From VAXT01 sp963794605 (GTDB taxonomy: Bacteria > Actinomycetota > Thermoleophilia > Gaiellales > Gaiellaceae): DNA of 64,000 nt. Numbering within the stretch: the stretch's first letter is position 1; every line of letters starts with the position of its first letter. The DNA lies in the NCBI GenBank assembly GCA_963794605.1, contig CAWCEN010000002.1, positions 496,001-560,000 of the forward strand, in the 5' to 3' direction. The notes under the pieces were generated by a model. That model saw only the letters and a program-made list of their open reading frames with translations, had not been told where the DNA came from and ran no database searches. Below, piece after piece: positions 18,252 through 28,940 of this stretch. Made by a program: the position numbers and the translations under genes.

Positions 18252-18691
18252 ATGCCTCGTGACCCCATCGATCGACTGCGCGTCGAAATGGAGGAGCTGT
18301 TCAACGATCTCTGGCAGGTCCCCCGCTTCGCGCGCGGCCAGGGCGGCTTCCGTCCGCAGATCGACTGCTACCGGACGGAGCGCCCGGCCGCGTTCCATGT
18401 GATCGTCGAGCTCGCGGGCGTCGACCCCGCCAAGATCCAGGTCTTCGCCGATGAAGGGACGTTGATCGTCTCCGGCGAGCGCCGCCGGCCGCGCTGCACC
18501 GGTCGCGTCTACCAGCAGATGGAGATCGGCTACGGCCGGTTCACCCGCCAGGTCGTGCTCGCGGCCGACGTCGACCTCGAAGCGTCGAAGGCGACGTACA
18601 AGCGCGGCGTCCTGACGATCGTGCTGCCGTTGGCCAAGAGGCCGGCGAGCGCGGAGCGCATCGAGATTCCCGTCAGCATCAGGAGCAAGCG

Positions 18692-18695
<4 letters not shown>
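18252..18695 (+). CDS. Hsp20 small heat-shock protein
   Basis: A 147-residue alpha-crystallin-type chaperone that holds unfolded proteins. It has a short N-terminal arm (IDRLRVEMEELFNDLWQ), the core beta-sandwich starting FRPQIDCYRTE, and the ending motif YKRGVLTIVLPLAKR, close to the canonical G-V-L-x-I/V-x-L/I-P. Its stop overlaps the lon start as ATGA. Coupling a holdase to the Lon protease in one transcript makes sense for heat or folding stress. No CIRCE or HAIR box was recognised upstream. Confidence 0.93.
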
Positions 18696-21107
<2,412 letters not shown>

Positions 21108-21169
21108 GCCCGTTTGCGGGCAATCAGGGCGGGTAAAGTCGCAAAGACAACCAGCCGAAAGGACTAGCG

Positions 21170-21589
21170 ATGGCCAAGCTTCAGGATCGGGCGCTCGACC
21201 GCGCCGGCGACGTGAAGCCCTATCTCGAGCGAGCGTTCAAGGACGAACAGGTGCGGGAGGACGTGAAGAGCGCGATCCTCACCGCGCGCGAGATCTACAA
21301 CCAGCTCATGAGCGGGCGCAACCAGCTCACCGCGGCCGCAGCCCGCGTCGCGACCGACGAGGAGATCCAGGAGAGCTTCCGCGATGCGATCGAGGACCTT
21401 CGCAGCGCCGCGGATCGCATCCAGGGCAAGACCTCGCACTCGGCCCGGAACGCGACCCTGCTCATGACCGGGATCGTGCTCGGGATCCTCTTCAACCCCG
21501 TGACGGGCCCTGGAACGCGCCGCTGGCTCCAGGACAAGATCTTCGGCGAGGGCGAAGAGTTCGAGTACCGCCAAGATAACGCTAAATAG
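21170..21589 (+). CDS. YtxH-like membrane-associated protein
   Basis: A 139-residue protein with a clear ribosome site (GAAAGGACT). The first 100 residues are charged and helical (YLERAFKDEQVREDVKSAIL, QESFRDAIEDLRSAADRIQG). One hydrophobic segment, NATLLMTGIVLGILFNP, is followed by TGPGTRRWLQDKIFGEGEEF. The glycine-rich segment with a following T-R-R-W resembles YtxH-type general stress proteins, but the match is loose. It follows lon by 62 bases and is closed by a strong double hairpin. Function unknown; a stress role is suggested only by context. Confidence 0.75.
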   Translation: MAKLQDRALDRAGDVKPYLERAFKDEQVREDVKSAILTAREIYNQLMSGRNQLTAAAARVATDEEIQESFRDAIEDLRSAADRIQGKTSHSARNATLLMTGIVLGILFNPVTGPGTRRWLQDKIFGEGEEFEYRQDNAK

Positions 21590-21630
21590 GCGTTATCTGG
21601 CTTCACGAGGGAACCCCTGGTTCCCTCGTG
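21574..21630 (+). terminator. double hairpin terminator after the lon cluster
   Basis: Two perfect stems in a row. AGATAACGC / GCGTTATCT (9 pairs, 7-base loop) at 21574-21598 overlaps the end of the YtxH-like gene. CACGAGGGAACC / GGTTCCCTCGTG (12 pairs, 3-base loop) lies at 21604-21630. The second is the strongest hairpin in this region. No long U run follows. It probably ends transcription of hsp20-lon-ytxH and may also stop the convergent transcript. Confidence 0.75.
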
Positions 21631-21862
21631 GGCTCCCTCCTTGCGGGCGGGGGCGTCGTTCGAGCGCTTCAGGAGCCGGCGAAGGGAGCGCTGGCTCGGA
21701 CGTTCTCCTCTCGGTCGTGAGCCTCCCGCCGGGCTGAGCCCGGCTCCGGCGGCGCGTGTGGTCGCTCTCCGAGCGGGTTACTGCGAGCTTCTCAGCCGCG
21801 TCACACTTGCCCGAGTTCCTCCAAGTAGGTCTCGCTCTACTCGAGCACCCTGGAGGCGCGCC
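21631..21862. other. intergenic spacer with GC hairpin
   Basis: This 232-base spacer lies between convergent genes. It contains a perfect inverted repeat GCCGGGCT-G-AGCCCGGC at 21728-21744, which could act as a terminator for the minus-strand yibE/F-like gene read from the other side. I see no coding signal in it. Confidence 0.4.
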
Positions 21863-23092
21863 CTAGTGCGCGTGCGTGTGTTCGAGCGCAAGCTGGTTAT
21901 CGCTCATGCGAGTCGCAAGCAACGCGGCGAGAGCTGTCGTGATCGGCATCGAAGCGATCAGGCCGATCGAGCCGACCAGCGCTGCGATCACCTCGCCGGC
22001 AACCGCCTCTGAGTTGACCGCATCCGCAAACGACGTGCCGCCGATCGAGAAGATCAGAAGTACGGGGAGCGAGGCGCCCGCGTACGCGAAGACGAGGGTG
22101 TTCACAGTCGCAGCGATGTGGTCGTGACCCACCTCGAGAGCGCCGCCGAAGAGCCCCTTGAAGCGAAGCGCCGGATTCGCCCGCCGAAGAGCGATCACTG
22201 TCGAGGCCTGACTGACGGTCAGGTCGATCAGGACACCCAGCGCACCGATCACCATCCCTCCGAGCAGCAGCCCCTGCAGGCTGATCTTCGAGTCAGACGC
22301 GCTGAGCAACGTCGCCTCCTCGGATGCCGCGCCAGACAAGTGCGCGAGATGCGTGAAGGCCGAGGCAAGCGCGACGGCAAGAAAGAGGCTGAGCGCTGTT
22401 CCCAACCAGGCAGAGATCGCCTTTGCGCGGATGCCGTAGCACAGGGGGATCGTGATCAGGAGGACAGCCAGCGACCCGGTTAGAGCTACGGCGACTCCCG
22501 AGTTACCTTCGAGGATCGAAGGAATCACGAACTTGAGCACCAGCCAGATGCTCGCTACGAGTCCCACGAGAGCTCGAAGCCCATGCAGGCGACCCGAGGC
22601 GAGCAGAAGGACGACGAAGCCGATTCCGAGCCAGAGCATCGGCCCTCGCCGGTCAAAGTCGCTGAACGAGTAGGCCGGCAGTCTCATCGTGGCACCCTGC
22701 GGGGGCGGGGGATTGCGGATGATCCGGATCGCGTCGCCAGCATCCAGTCCCGAAAGGCCCGGCGTCGGAAAGATCCGGAAGCTCGTGTGAGCGCCCTTGT
22801 TGCGCCCGTCGCGGATCTTCGCCGTCACGATCCGGCAAGTCCCCGTCGGGCTCGTCTTGCAGGGCGTGTTCACGACGTGATCGACGATCGCCCCCTGCGA
22901 GCTTTGGACGACGAGCGCCGTCGGGCGCGGAATCGGTCCACGCGGCCACAGCACGACGAGCGAGATTACGGTGCCGGCGATGAGGAGAGCGAGCGCCGCG
23001 AGCATCACGTTGACGACCGGCGACCTGCTCGGTCGGAACCAAGAGCGGAACCCGAGCGACGCTTGTTCCGCCTCCGTTCGAGTTGCCTCCAC
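21863..23092 (-). CDS. YibE/F-like membrane protein in the zinc operon
   Basis: A 409-residue protein starting GTG. It has one N-terminal membrane helix, an outside domain of about 110 residues (VVQSSQGAIVDHVV, DAGDAIRIIRNPPPP), then about seven membrane helices with GPMLWLGIGFVVLLL, ASIWLVLKFVIPSILEGN and GALEVGHDHIAATVNTLVFA. This matches the YibE/F family of uncharacterised transporters. The very end, LEHTHAH, is His-rich and could bind metal. It starts 30 bases after znuB on the same strand, so it is probably the last gene of the zinc operon. Confidence 0.85.
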   Translation of the reverse strand: MEATRTEAEQASLGFRSWFRPSRSPVVNVMLAALALLIAGTVISLVVLWPRGPIPRPTALVVQSSQGAIVDHVVNTPCKTSPTGTCRIVTAKIRDGRNKGAHTSFRIFPTPGLSGLDAGDAIRIIRNPPPPQGATMRLPAYSFSDFDRRGPMLWLGIGFVVLLLASGRLHGLRALVGLVASIWLVLKFVIPSILEGNSGVAVALTGSLAVLLITIPLCYGIRAKAISAWLGTALSLFLAVALASAFTHLAHLSGAASEEATLLSASDSKISLQGLLLGGMVIGALGVLIDLTVSQASTVIALRRANPALRFKGLFGGALEVGHDHIAATVNTLVFAYAGASLPVLLIFSIGGTSFADAVNSEAVAGEVIAALVGSIGLIASMPITTALAALLATRMSDNQLALEHTHAH

Positions 23093-23121
23093 GGATGAAG
23101 CTTGATCCGGACCGCGGACGA

Positions 23122-23931
23122 CTAGGCGAACGCGGTGCGGAGCGCGGCAGCGCCGCTTGCGAGCACGAACGCGGCTGCCGCAGTGAGCACGATTGCGCCG
23201 CCGGGCGCGAGATTCGCGTAGTAGGCGAGGGTTAGGCCGGCAAAAACCGAGCCAAGCCCAATCGCCGTCGAGAGCACGATTGTCGAGCGGAGGCTCCAGG
23301 CGATCCGACTCGCTGCGATGACGGGGAGCACCATCAGCGCAGCGATCAGGAGGATCCCGACGATTCGCATCGAGACCGCGATCGTGACGCCGGCCAGGCC
23401 GGCGAGGAGCACGTTGAGCACCGCAACCGGAACGCCACTCACTCGCGCCGCTTCCTCGTCCAGCGCTACCGCGACGAGCGGCCGGTAGAGCGCGCCGATC
23501 AGCGCGAGGCCGAAAGCGCCGAGAATCGCCACCAGCAGAAGATCGCCGCGCGTGACCGTGAGGATCGAGCCGAACAGGAATGCGAACAGGTTCGCGTTCA
23601 ACGCCCCCGCCGCTGAGATGAGGACGACGCCGGCGGCGATCCCGGTATAGAAGACCAGAGCGAGCGCCTGGTCACCGGCAGCCTGGTGCTGGCTTCGAAG
23701 CCACTCGATCGCGATCGCACCGGCGACCGAGGCGACGAGCGCGGTCGCCACGGGTGAGATGCCGAGCAGGTAGCCAGCCGCCACTCCGGCAAAAGCGACG
23801 TGGCCGACGCCGTCCCCGATCAGGCTCATTCCCCGCTGCACGAGGAAGAAGCCCACTGCAGGCGCCAGAACGCCGACGACCGCCCCGGTCGCGAAGGCGA
23901 GCCGCATGAACTCGGCGTCAAAAATGGACAT
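23122..23931 (-). CDS. znuB: ZnuB-type metal ABC transporter permease
   Basis: A 269-residue ABC-3 family permease with about eight membrane segments: FATGAVVGVLAPAVGFFLVQRGMS opens it (quoted in parts, FFLVQRGMSLIGDGVGHVAF is the family signature) and ALDEEAARVSGVPV is the coupling loop. It forms the membrane channel for zinc, or possibly manganese, with ZnuC and ZnuA. Its start overlaps the znuC stop by 14 bases. The adjacent Zur-like regulator favours zinc. Confidence 0.9.
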   Translation of the reverse strand: MSIFDAEFMRLAFATGAVVGVLAPAVGFFLVQRGMSLIGDGVGHVAFAGVAAGYLLGISPVATALVASVAGAIAIEWLRSQHQAAGDQALALVFYTGIAAGVVLISAAGALNANLFAFLFGSILTVTRGDLLLVAILGAFGLALIGALYRPLVAVALDEEAARVSGVPVAVLNVLLAGLAGVTIAVSMRIVGILLIAALMVLPVIAASRIAWSLRSTIVLSTAIGLGSVFAGLTLAYYANLAPGGAIVLTAAAAFVLASGAAALRTAFA

Positions 23932-24637
23932 GCGAAGGGTCGTGCCAGCTCGCCGGAAGGCTCGAAGGCTCGCCGTCGAAAACGATGCCGCCGCGAACGA
24001 GGATCAGGCGCTCGACGTAGCGCTCGATGGCCCCGAACTCGTGCGAGACGAAGATGATCGTTGCTCGTAGGTCGCGGTGAAGCTCCTCGAGCAGGGTCGC
24101 GAGCGACTCTTGGGCGTCGACGTCGACACCAGCCGTCGGCTCGTCCAAGACGAGCAGGTCGGGTTCGCCCGCGAGCGCCTTCGCGATGAATGCTCTTTGC
24201 TGCTGGCCGCCCGACAAGGTCGCGAGCGGAGCCCCAGCCTGATCGGCGAGCCCAACGCGCTCGATGGCCTCCGCGACGACGATCCGATCGTGGCTCCGAA
24301 GAGGGCGTAGCAAGCCGAGGCGAGGCACGCGGCCCGCCGCGACGAGCTCCCGCACGGTGACCGGCGCGTCGATGCCGAGCTGAGCTCGCTGCGCGAGATA
24401 GGCGATCCGCTCACGGTGCCCGAAGCGCGCCGCGGGCTCTCCGAACAAGCGCGCGGTTCCGGTCCGCGGACGCTCGAGCCCCAACGCGATCCGGAGCAGC
24501 GTCGTCTTGCCGCCTCCGTTCGGCCCGGCGATCGCGACGAACTCACCGAGCTCGAGCTCGAGGCTGACGTCGCGGAGCACCGGCGCCCCGCCGGGATAGG
24601 CGAAGCTGACCTCGCTGAGCTCGACCGCTAGCGGCAT
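23918..24637 (-). CDS. znuC: ZnuC-type metal ABC transporter ATPase
   Basis: A 239-residue ATP-binding subunit. Walker A is GPNGGGKTT near residues 39-47, the signature is LSGGQQQRAFIAKAL, Walker B is LLVLDEPTAGVD, and the switch His is in IIFVSHEF. The C-terminus ends WHDPSHVHF, a His-containing tail often seen in ZnuC relatives. It overlaps znuA by ten bases and znuB by fourteen, so the three are coupled. It drives metal import through ZnuB. Confidence 0.93.
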   Translation of the reverse strand: MPLAVELSEVSFAYPGGAPVLRDVSLELELGEFVAIAGPNGGGKTTLLRIALGLERPRTGTARLFGEPAARFGHRERIAYLAQRAQLGIDAPVTVRELVAAGRVPRLGLLRPLRSHDRIVVAEAIERVGLADQAGAPLATLSGGQQQRAFIAKALAGEPDLLVLDEPTAGVDVDAQESLATLLEELHRDLRATIIFVSHEFGAIERYVERLILVRGGIVFDGEPSSLPASWHDPSHVHF

Positions 24638-25479
24638 CCGAGCGCCTTGCGCAGAGCGCTGAGGTTTGCCCGCATGAGCGAGAAGTAGTCCTCTCTCTGG
24701 GCTGCCTGCGCGGGCGTGAGCCCCTCAATCGGGTTCAGGACGGCCGTCTTCGTGTGCGTCTCGCTGGCGACGGTGTCCGCGATCCGCGGCGACAGGAGCG
24801 TCTCGAAGAAGACCGTCGTCGCATGTGTCTTGCGCACAACGTCGACCACGTGCTGCAGGTCACGTGGCGTCGGCTCGGCCTCAGGGCTGAGGCCCGTGAT
24901 CCCGACCTGCTGGAGTCCGTAGCGCTGGGCGAGGTAGGCGAATGCCTCGTGGCTCGTCACGATCTCGTGGCGGTCGCACTGAGAAAGGCCAATTCGGTAG
25001 TCGCGGTCGAGCGCTCGCAAGCGGGCAACGAGTCGCTCGGTGTTCTTGCGCGCTTTGAGTTCCGTGCCAATGCGCTCGACGATCAGCGCGAAGCGCACCG
25101 GGTCGAGCCACACGTGAGGGTCGCCGTTCGTAAAGCGCTGCAGGCCTGGCGTGTCGAGCAGAAGCAGAACCTTGCGGCCAGTCCCAGCGGCTGCTTCGAG
25201 TTGCGGCTGGAAGCCGTGCCCGAGCAGGAGCACGAGATCCGCCGACTGGACTTTCTGCACGTCACCGGAGGTTGCCTCGAGATCATGCGGCTCGACGCCC
25301 GGCGGCGTGAGGTTCGTGACCTCGACGCCGTGCCCACCGATTCTCGCTGCTGCAAACGCGAGTGGGTAGAAGGCCGCAACGACGTTCTTCTCGCCGCTCG
25401 AGGACGAGGAGGTGTTGCCGCAGCCGGCGCTGAGCAAAGAAATGCCTAGAGACAAGGCGAGAATGGTTTTCATTCCCAT
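24628..25479 (-). CDS. znuA: ZnuA-type zinc-binding lipoprotein
   Basis: A 283-residue cluster A-I binding protein. It begins with a signal ending LLSAGC, a lipobox, so it is anchored in the membrane. The metal ligands expected in this family are visible: His in PPGVEPHDLEAT, His in GDPHVWLDP, His in EIVTSHEAFAYLA, and an acidic residue in TVFFETLLSP. The His-rich loop of many zinc proteins is short or absent here. I start at ATG 25479; an ATG two codons downstream (25473) is also possible. It is divergent from the Zur-like gene. Confidence 0.92.
   Translation of the reverse strand: MGMKTILALSLGISLLSAGCGNTSSSSSGEKNVVAAFYPLAFAAARIGGHGVEVTNLTPPGVEPHDLEATSGDVQKVQSADLVLLLGHGFQPQLEAAAGTGRKVLLLLDTPGLQRFTNGDPHVWLDPVRFALIVERIGTELKARKNTERLVARLRALDRDYRIGLSQCDRHEIVTSHEAFAYLAQRYGLQQVGITGLSPEAEPTPRDLQHVVDVVRKTHATTVFFETLLSPRIADTVASETHTKTAVLNPIEGLTPAQAAQREDYFSLMRANLSALRKALGCR
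25458..25472 (-). promoter_or_regulatory. possible Zur box at the znuA start
   Basis: On the minus strand TGAAAACCATTCTCG overlaps the second ATG of znuA. It resembles the actinobacterial Zur operator pattern TGAAAATGATTTTCA as I recall it, with an imperfect inverted repeat GAATG-N5-CATTC around it. Because it also encodes the first residues of ZnuA, chance resemblance is quite possible. Confidence 0.3.
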
Positions 25480-25498
25480 ATCGGTTACTCTAGGGGAT

Positions 25499-25924
25499 GT
25501 GGCTGCACAGTCGCAACAAGGCGAGCGATTCGAACTCGAGCGACACGGGGTCCGTGCGACCCGCCAGCGCATTGCTGTCCTGCGGGCACTTGCGGCGGAG
25601 CCAAACGACGCCACCGCCCAAGAGATCTATTCGTGGTTGGCACAGCGCGGGGAAGCGATCGGGCTCGCAACCGTCTATCGCACCCTTGCGCTCCTCAGCA
25701 GCAACGGGGTTGTCGATGCGTTAGCGCACCGCCCCGGTGAGCTCTGTTACCGCCTCTGCGGTGAAGGCCACCACCATCACCTCGTCTGTGGCGAGTGCCA
25801 CCGCGTCGTTGAGCTGGACGACTGCGACCTGAATGACTGGCTGGAGCGGTTAGCCGTTCAGCACAAGTTCGCGATCAGCGCCCACACCGTCGAAGTCACG
25901 GGAATCTGCGCGGACTGTCTCTAG
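25499..25924 (+). CDS. zur: Fur-family regulator, probably Zur
   Basis: A 141-residue Fur-family repressor. The winged helix has GVRATRQRIAVLRALA and GLATVYRTLALLSSNGVVDAL. The metal region has GEGHHHHLVCGECHRVVEL, and a second CxxC (CADC) closes the structural zinc site. The frame is open further upstream, but GTG at 25499 fits the usual start of the domain and leaves only 19 bases to znuA. The back-to-back znu operon points to zinc sensing. It would repress znuACB when zinc is ample. A Fur or Mur role is not excluded. Confidence 0.9.
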   Translation: MAAQSQQGERFELERHGVRATRQRIAVLRALAAEPNDATAQEIYSWLAQRGEAIGLATVYRTLALLSSNGVVDALAHRPGELCYRLCGEGHHHHLVCGECHRVVELDDCDLNDWLERLAVQHKFAISAHTVEVTGICADCL

Positions 25925-25966
25925 ACGCTTTGTTGGGAGCGTGAGTCGACCCCGGCCCGCACCCGC

Positions 25967-27400
25967 CTAACCCCGGTCTGTACGCAAAGCCCGCTTGAGA
26001 GCTCGCTGGAGCGAGCCCGGGTCGAGCCCGTCCGCGGTTGAGATGTCCGTCTGCGAGAGCAGGATCGCACCCGGCTTTGGAGCGACGCTCGTCGGTGAGA
26101 TCGGCGGCGCCCAGCCGGCGACCTGCGCGAAGTCGACGTCCTGGAGGCGCCTCCATGCCAGCAGATACGGATACGGCCGGACGGCCCCGTCGTAGCCCAT
26201 GTAGAGCAGCCCGACGGGGTGGATTTCGAAGTGGAGGTGGTACGGCGTCGTCTCCGCGTCGCCCGTGTTGCCCATGAAGGCGAGGACCGTGCCCGCCTTG
26301 ACCTGATTGCCGTTGACCGCGAAGGGCGAGTACGCGGAGAGATGGGCGTAGTAGAACTCGTTGCCGGCCTTGTCGCGTAACCAGAGGCGGTAGCCGCCGA
26401 CGTCGTTCCACCCGACAGAGAAGACCGTCCCGTCGGCGACCGCGAGCAGCGGCTCTCCGAGCTGCCCGAATATGTCCTCGCCGTGATGCCAATTCCCTGA
26501 GACATCCCCCCGGAAGGCGCCGAACGTGTCGCCGAACGACGACGGCCCGTAGACCGGGAACACGTACCCACCTGCGGTCAGGCGGGGAGTGACGTCGGGT
26601 GGGGGCCGGATCGTGAGGTTCGGCTTCTCGGGGCCGACGCCGGCGCGCGGAGCTTTCTTCGGCGGCTGCTTCTTCTTGTGCCCCCCGCTCTTCGACGGCG
26701 GCGGCGGCTTCGGCTTCGGAGCGGCCTTCGGGGCCGGCGTGTACTTCGCGCCCGCCTCCGCGTAGCCGATCATCACCTCGGTTCCGGCCGGAAGCCCGTA
26801 GTGGTCTGCGCTCAGCCTCACCTGGATCCCGGTCACATACGCGCGCGTGCCCGCAGAGCGCCTCGTGTCGAGCGAGGTCAGGCCCTGCTGGAGCGTGGTG
26901 ACGGAGCCCCAGTCGCCGATCGGGAACTGCGTGCCCGAGCCGGGTGCGACCGCCTGGCCCTGGATGACAAGGCCGGTCACGGTCGACCCGTTCGAGTCCG
27001 CCGACGAGGCCTTCGAGTTCGCCGACGCTCTCGCCTTGGCGCTGACGCCGGCCACCGTCACGTCCCCGCCGAAGATCGAGATCGAAGAGATGTCCGCGGA
27101 CGCACTCGACGTCGCAGACGAGCCCGGGTTCGCAAACGCGCCGTAGGTGACCGAGCCCGCGTTGATCACGGATCCGTCGGCCGGATATGCGAAGGAGCCG
27201 CCGACGCCCGCCGCGTCGGGAGGCGCCGACACCGAGGGGGTCGCGCCGCCCGACTGGCCAGGCACGGCGACCTGGACCGCAAAAGCGCGCGCGGCGGTCA
27301 GGTCGGTCGCGGAGCGGCCGGCCGAGGCAGAACCACCCGACAGCGCAACGACGGCCGCAAGCGCGAGCGCGGCTGAGACCAGGCGACCCACAGTGACCAT
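25967..27400 (-). CDS. secreted M23 family metallopeptidase
   Basis: A 477-residue exported protein. A signal peptide (LALAAVVALSGGSASA) is followed by about 190 residues of Ser/Ala/Gly-rich beta-type sequence (SISIFGGDVTVAGVSAKA), a Lys/Pro linker, and the M23 domain: WHHGEDIFGQLGEPLLAVAD with the first zinc His, YYAHLSAYSPF, and HLHFEIHPVG with the HxH pair. M23 enzymes cut peptidoglycan cross-bridges. The tail after the domain (PYPYLLAWRRLQDVDFAQ) is about 70 residues. The N-terminal part resembles surface-anchored actinobacterial proteins but I cannot name it. Confidence 0.85.
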   Translation of the reverse strand: MVTVGRLVSAALALAAVVALSGGSASAGRSATDLTAARAFAVQVAVPGQSGGATPSVSAPPDAAGVGGSFAYPADGSVINAGSVTYGAFANPGSSATSSASADISSISIFGGDVTVAGVSAKARASANSKASSADSNGSTVTGLVIQGQAVAPGSGTQFPIGDWGSVTTLQQGLTSLDTRRSAGTRAYVTGIQVRLSADHYGLPAGTEVMIGYAEAGAKYTPAPKAAPKPKPPPPSKSGGHKKKQPPKKAPRAGVGPEKPNLTIRPPPDVTPRLTAGGYVFPVYGPSSFGDTFGAFRGDVSGNWHHGEDIFGQLGEPLLAVADGTVFSVGWNDVGGYRLWLRDKAGNEFYYAHLSAYSPFAVNGNQVKAGTVLAFMGNTGDAETTPYHLHFEIHPVGLLYMGYDGAVRPYPYLLAWRRLQDVDFAQVAGWAPPISPTSVAPKPGAILLSQTDISTADGLDPGSLQRALKRALRTDRG

Positions 27401-27488
27401 TATGGGCGATCCGAACGATGCCCCTCACCTCGCGGCTGCGGGTCGCGCTCACCGCGGGGCGTCGTCGCGATCTACCTCGCGTCGGTCG

Positions 27489-27866
27489 CTACTCGGGTCT
27501 AGCGGAGCTGCGCGCGCGCCAGGCGAGCTGCGCAGCCACGAACAGGACGAGGACCGCAAACAGCCGGCGAAGGGTCACCTCCGAGAGCGCCTTCGCCGTC
27601 AGCACGCCGAGCTCGACGCCGGCGACCGCGGTCAGGCCGATGATGGCCGCAGTGCGCCAGCGGACGTTCCCGTAGAGGTGCTGCCGCCACGTCCCGGCGA
27701 CTACGACCGGCAGGATCGCAAGCAGCGACGTCGCTTCGGCGTCGACCTGCCCGAGGTCGAGGAGCAGGACGAGCGTCGGCACGAAGATCAGTCCGCCGCC
27801 GACCCCGAAGAGGCCTCCGAGCGCGCCCGCGAGCAAGCCGATGACGAGGACGGCGGCGATCTCCAT
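27489..27866 (-). CDS. half-size TauE/SafE-like membrane protein
   Basis: A 125-residue protein with four hydrophobic segments and the family motif LGGLFGVGGGLIFVPTLVLL. TauE/SafE exporters are normally about 250 residues with two such halves; this covers only one. It overlaps the stop of the next gene upstream by one base (TGATG), and that gene is the other half. The two likely form a heteromer exporting sulfite, sulfonate or a related anion. The substrate is unknown. Confidence 0.8.
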   Translation of the reverse strand: MEIAAVLVIGLLAGALGGLFGVGGGLIFVPTLVLLLDLGQVDAEATSLLAILPVVVAGTWRQHLYGNVRWRTAAIIGLTAVAGVELGVLTAKALSEVTLRRLFAVLVLFVAAQLAWRARSSARPE

Positions 27867-28207
27867 CAGACGAGGAGCCAGATCCCGACCGCGGCGAGCA
27901 GCGCCGCGAAGCCGTAGCTGAGCACTGGGCCCGAGAGACGCTGCTGGAGCGCCGTGCCGACGATCGCACCGGCCGCAGCTGGAAGCCCGAGCAGGAGGCC
28001 GTAACCGAAGTGGACGTCGCCGCGGACAGCGTAGGAGACCGTTCCAACAGCGGCGATCAGCCCGATCGAAGCGAGGGACGTCGCCATCGCAGGCCGCTCT
28101 TCGAAACCGGCGAGGAGGATGAGCAGCGGAACGACGACGATCCCGCCGCCGACTCCGAACAGGGCGCTGAAGAAGCCAGCGACGAGGCCGATTGTGATCA
28201 GCCGCAC
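27866..28207 (-). CDS. half-size TauE/SafE-like membrane protein (partner)
   Basis: A 113-residue protein starting GTG, with four hydrophobic segments and the motif FFSALFGVGGGIVVVPLLIL. It is the first of a coupled pair with the 125-residue gene that follows. The two sequences look like the N- and C-terminal halves of one TauE/SafE transporter, but each has its own start and the stop is in frame with no sign of a base indel. Its GTG lies 18 bases from the divergent otsB start. Confidence 0.8.
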   Translation of the reverse strand: MRLITIGLVAGFFSALFGVGGGIVVVPLLILLAGFEERPAMATSLASIGLIAAVGTVSYAVRGDVHFGYGLLLGLPAAAGAIVGTALQQRLSGPVLSYGFAALLAAVGIWLLV

Positions 28208-28225
28208 GGCCGTATCGTACGAAGC

Positions 28226-28930
28226 GTGTCAGTCCTCGACGCCCTCGCAGAAGCGCCCGACCGAGCGGCGATCATGCTCGACGTCGACGGGACGCTCGCG
28301 CCCATTGTCCCCCGACCGGACGAGGCGGCCGTCCCCGAGGAGGCGCGCCGCGAGCTCGAGCGCCTCGTCGCGCGGTATGCACTCGTCGCGTGCATCAGCG
28401 GACGAACCGGGGAGGACGCGCGGCGGCTCGTCGGCGTTGACGGCGTGCGCTACGTGGGCTCGCACGGGCTCGAGCTCGAGCCGGAGGCGGACCGCTGGCG
28501 CGACGAGATCCACAGGTTCGCATCGAGCGTGGACTGGCCCGTCGAGGACAAGGGGCTGACCGTCTCGTTCCACTACCGCGAGGCCGCGAACGAGGAAGAG
28601 GCGCTCGAGTACCTCGAGGGCGTTGCGGAACGCGCCCGCGAAGCCGGCCTCGTGCCGCGACTCGGACGCAAGGTGCTCGAGATCCGACCGCCTGTCGAGG
28701 CCGACAAGGGAACTGCGGTCACGCAACTTCTCGAGGAGGCCGGTTTGAACCAAGCCCTGTACGCGGGCGACGACACGACCGACATCGACGCCTTCCGTGC
28801 GCTCGACGGCCTCGAGCTCGGAGTCCGGGTCGCGGTCTCGTCCGACGAGGCGCCCAGCGAGCTCGTCGATGCCGCGGACGTCGTCGTCGACTCTCCGGCC
28901 GAGCTGCTCGCGCTGCTGCGCCGTCTCTAA
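28226..28930 (+). CDS. otsB: trehalose-6-phosphate phosphatase
   Basis: A 234-residue HAD phosphatase. The first motif is MLDVDGTLAPI (nucleophile Asp), then ACISGRTGEDARRLVG, GSHGLELE, KVLEIRPPVEADKGTA and the last acidic motif YAGDDTTDIDAF. This set is specific to OtsB. It removes phosphate from trehalose 6-phosphate to give the osmoprotectant trehalose. I chose GTG at 28226 (VSVLDALAEAP); the frame is open upstream but that part overlaps the divergent transporter. No otsA is in the window. Confidence 0.9.
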   Translation: MSVLDALAEAPDRAAIMLDVDGTLAPIVPRPDEAAVPEEARRELERLVARYALVACISGRTGEDARRLVGVDGVRYVGSHGLELEPEADRWRDEIHRFASSVDWPVEDKGLTVSFHYREAANEEEALEYLEGVAERAREAGLVPRLGRKVLEIRPPVEADKGTAVTQLLEEAGLNQALYAGDDTTDIDAFRALDGLELGVRVAVSSDEAPSELVDAADVVVDSPAELLALLRRL

Positions 28931-28940
28931 CATCGGGCCG

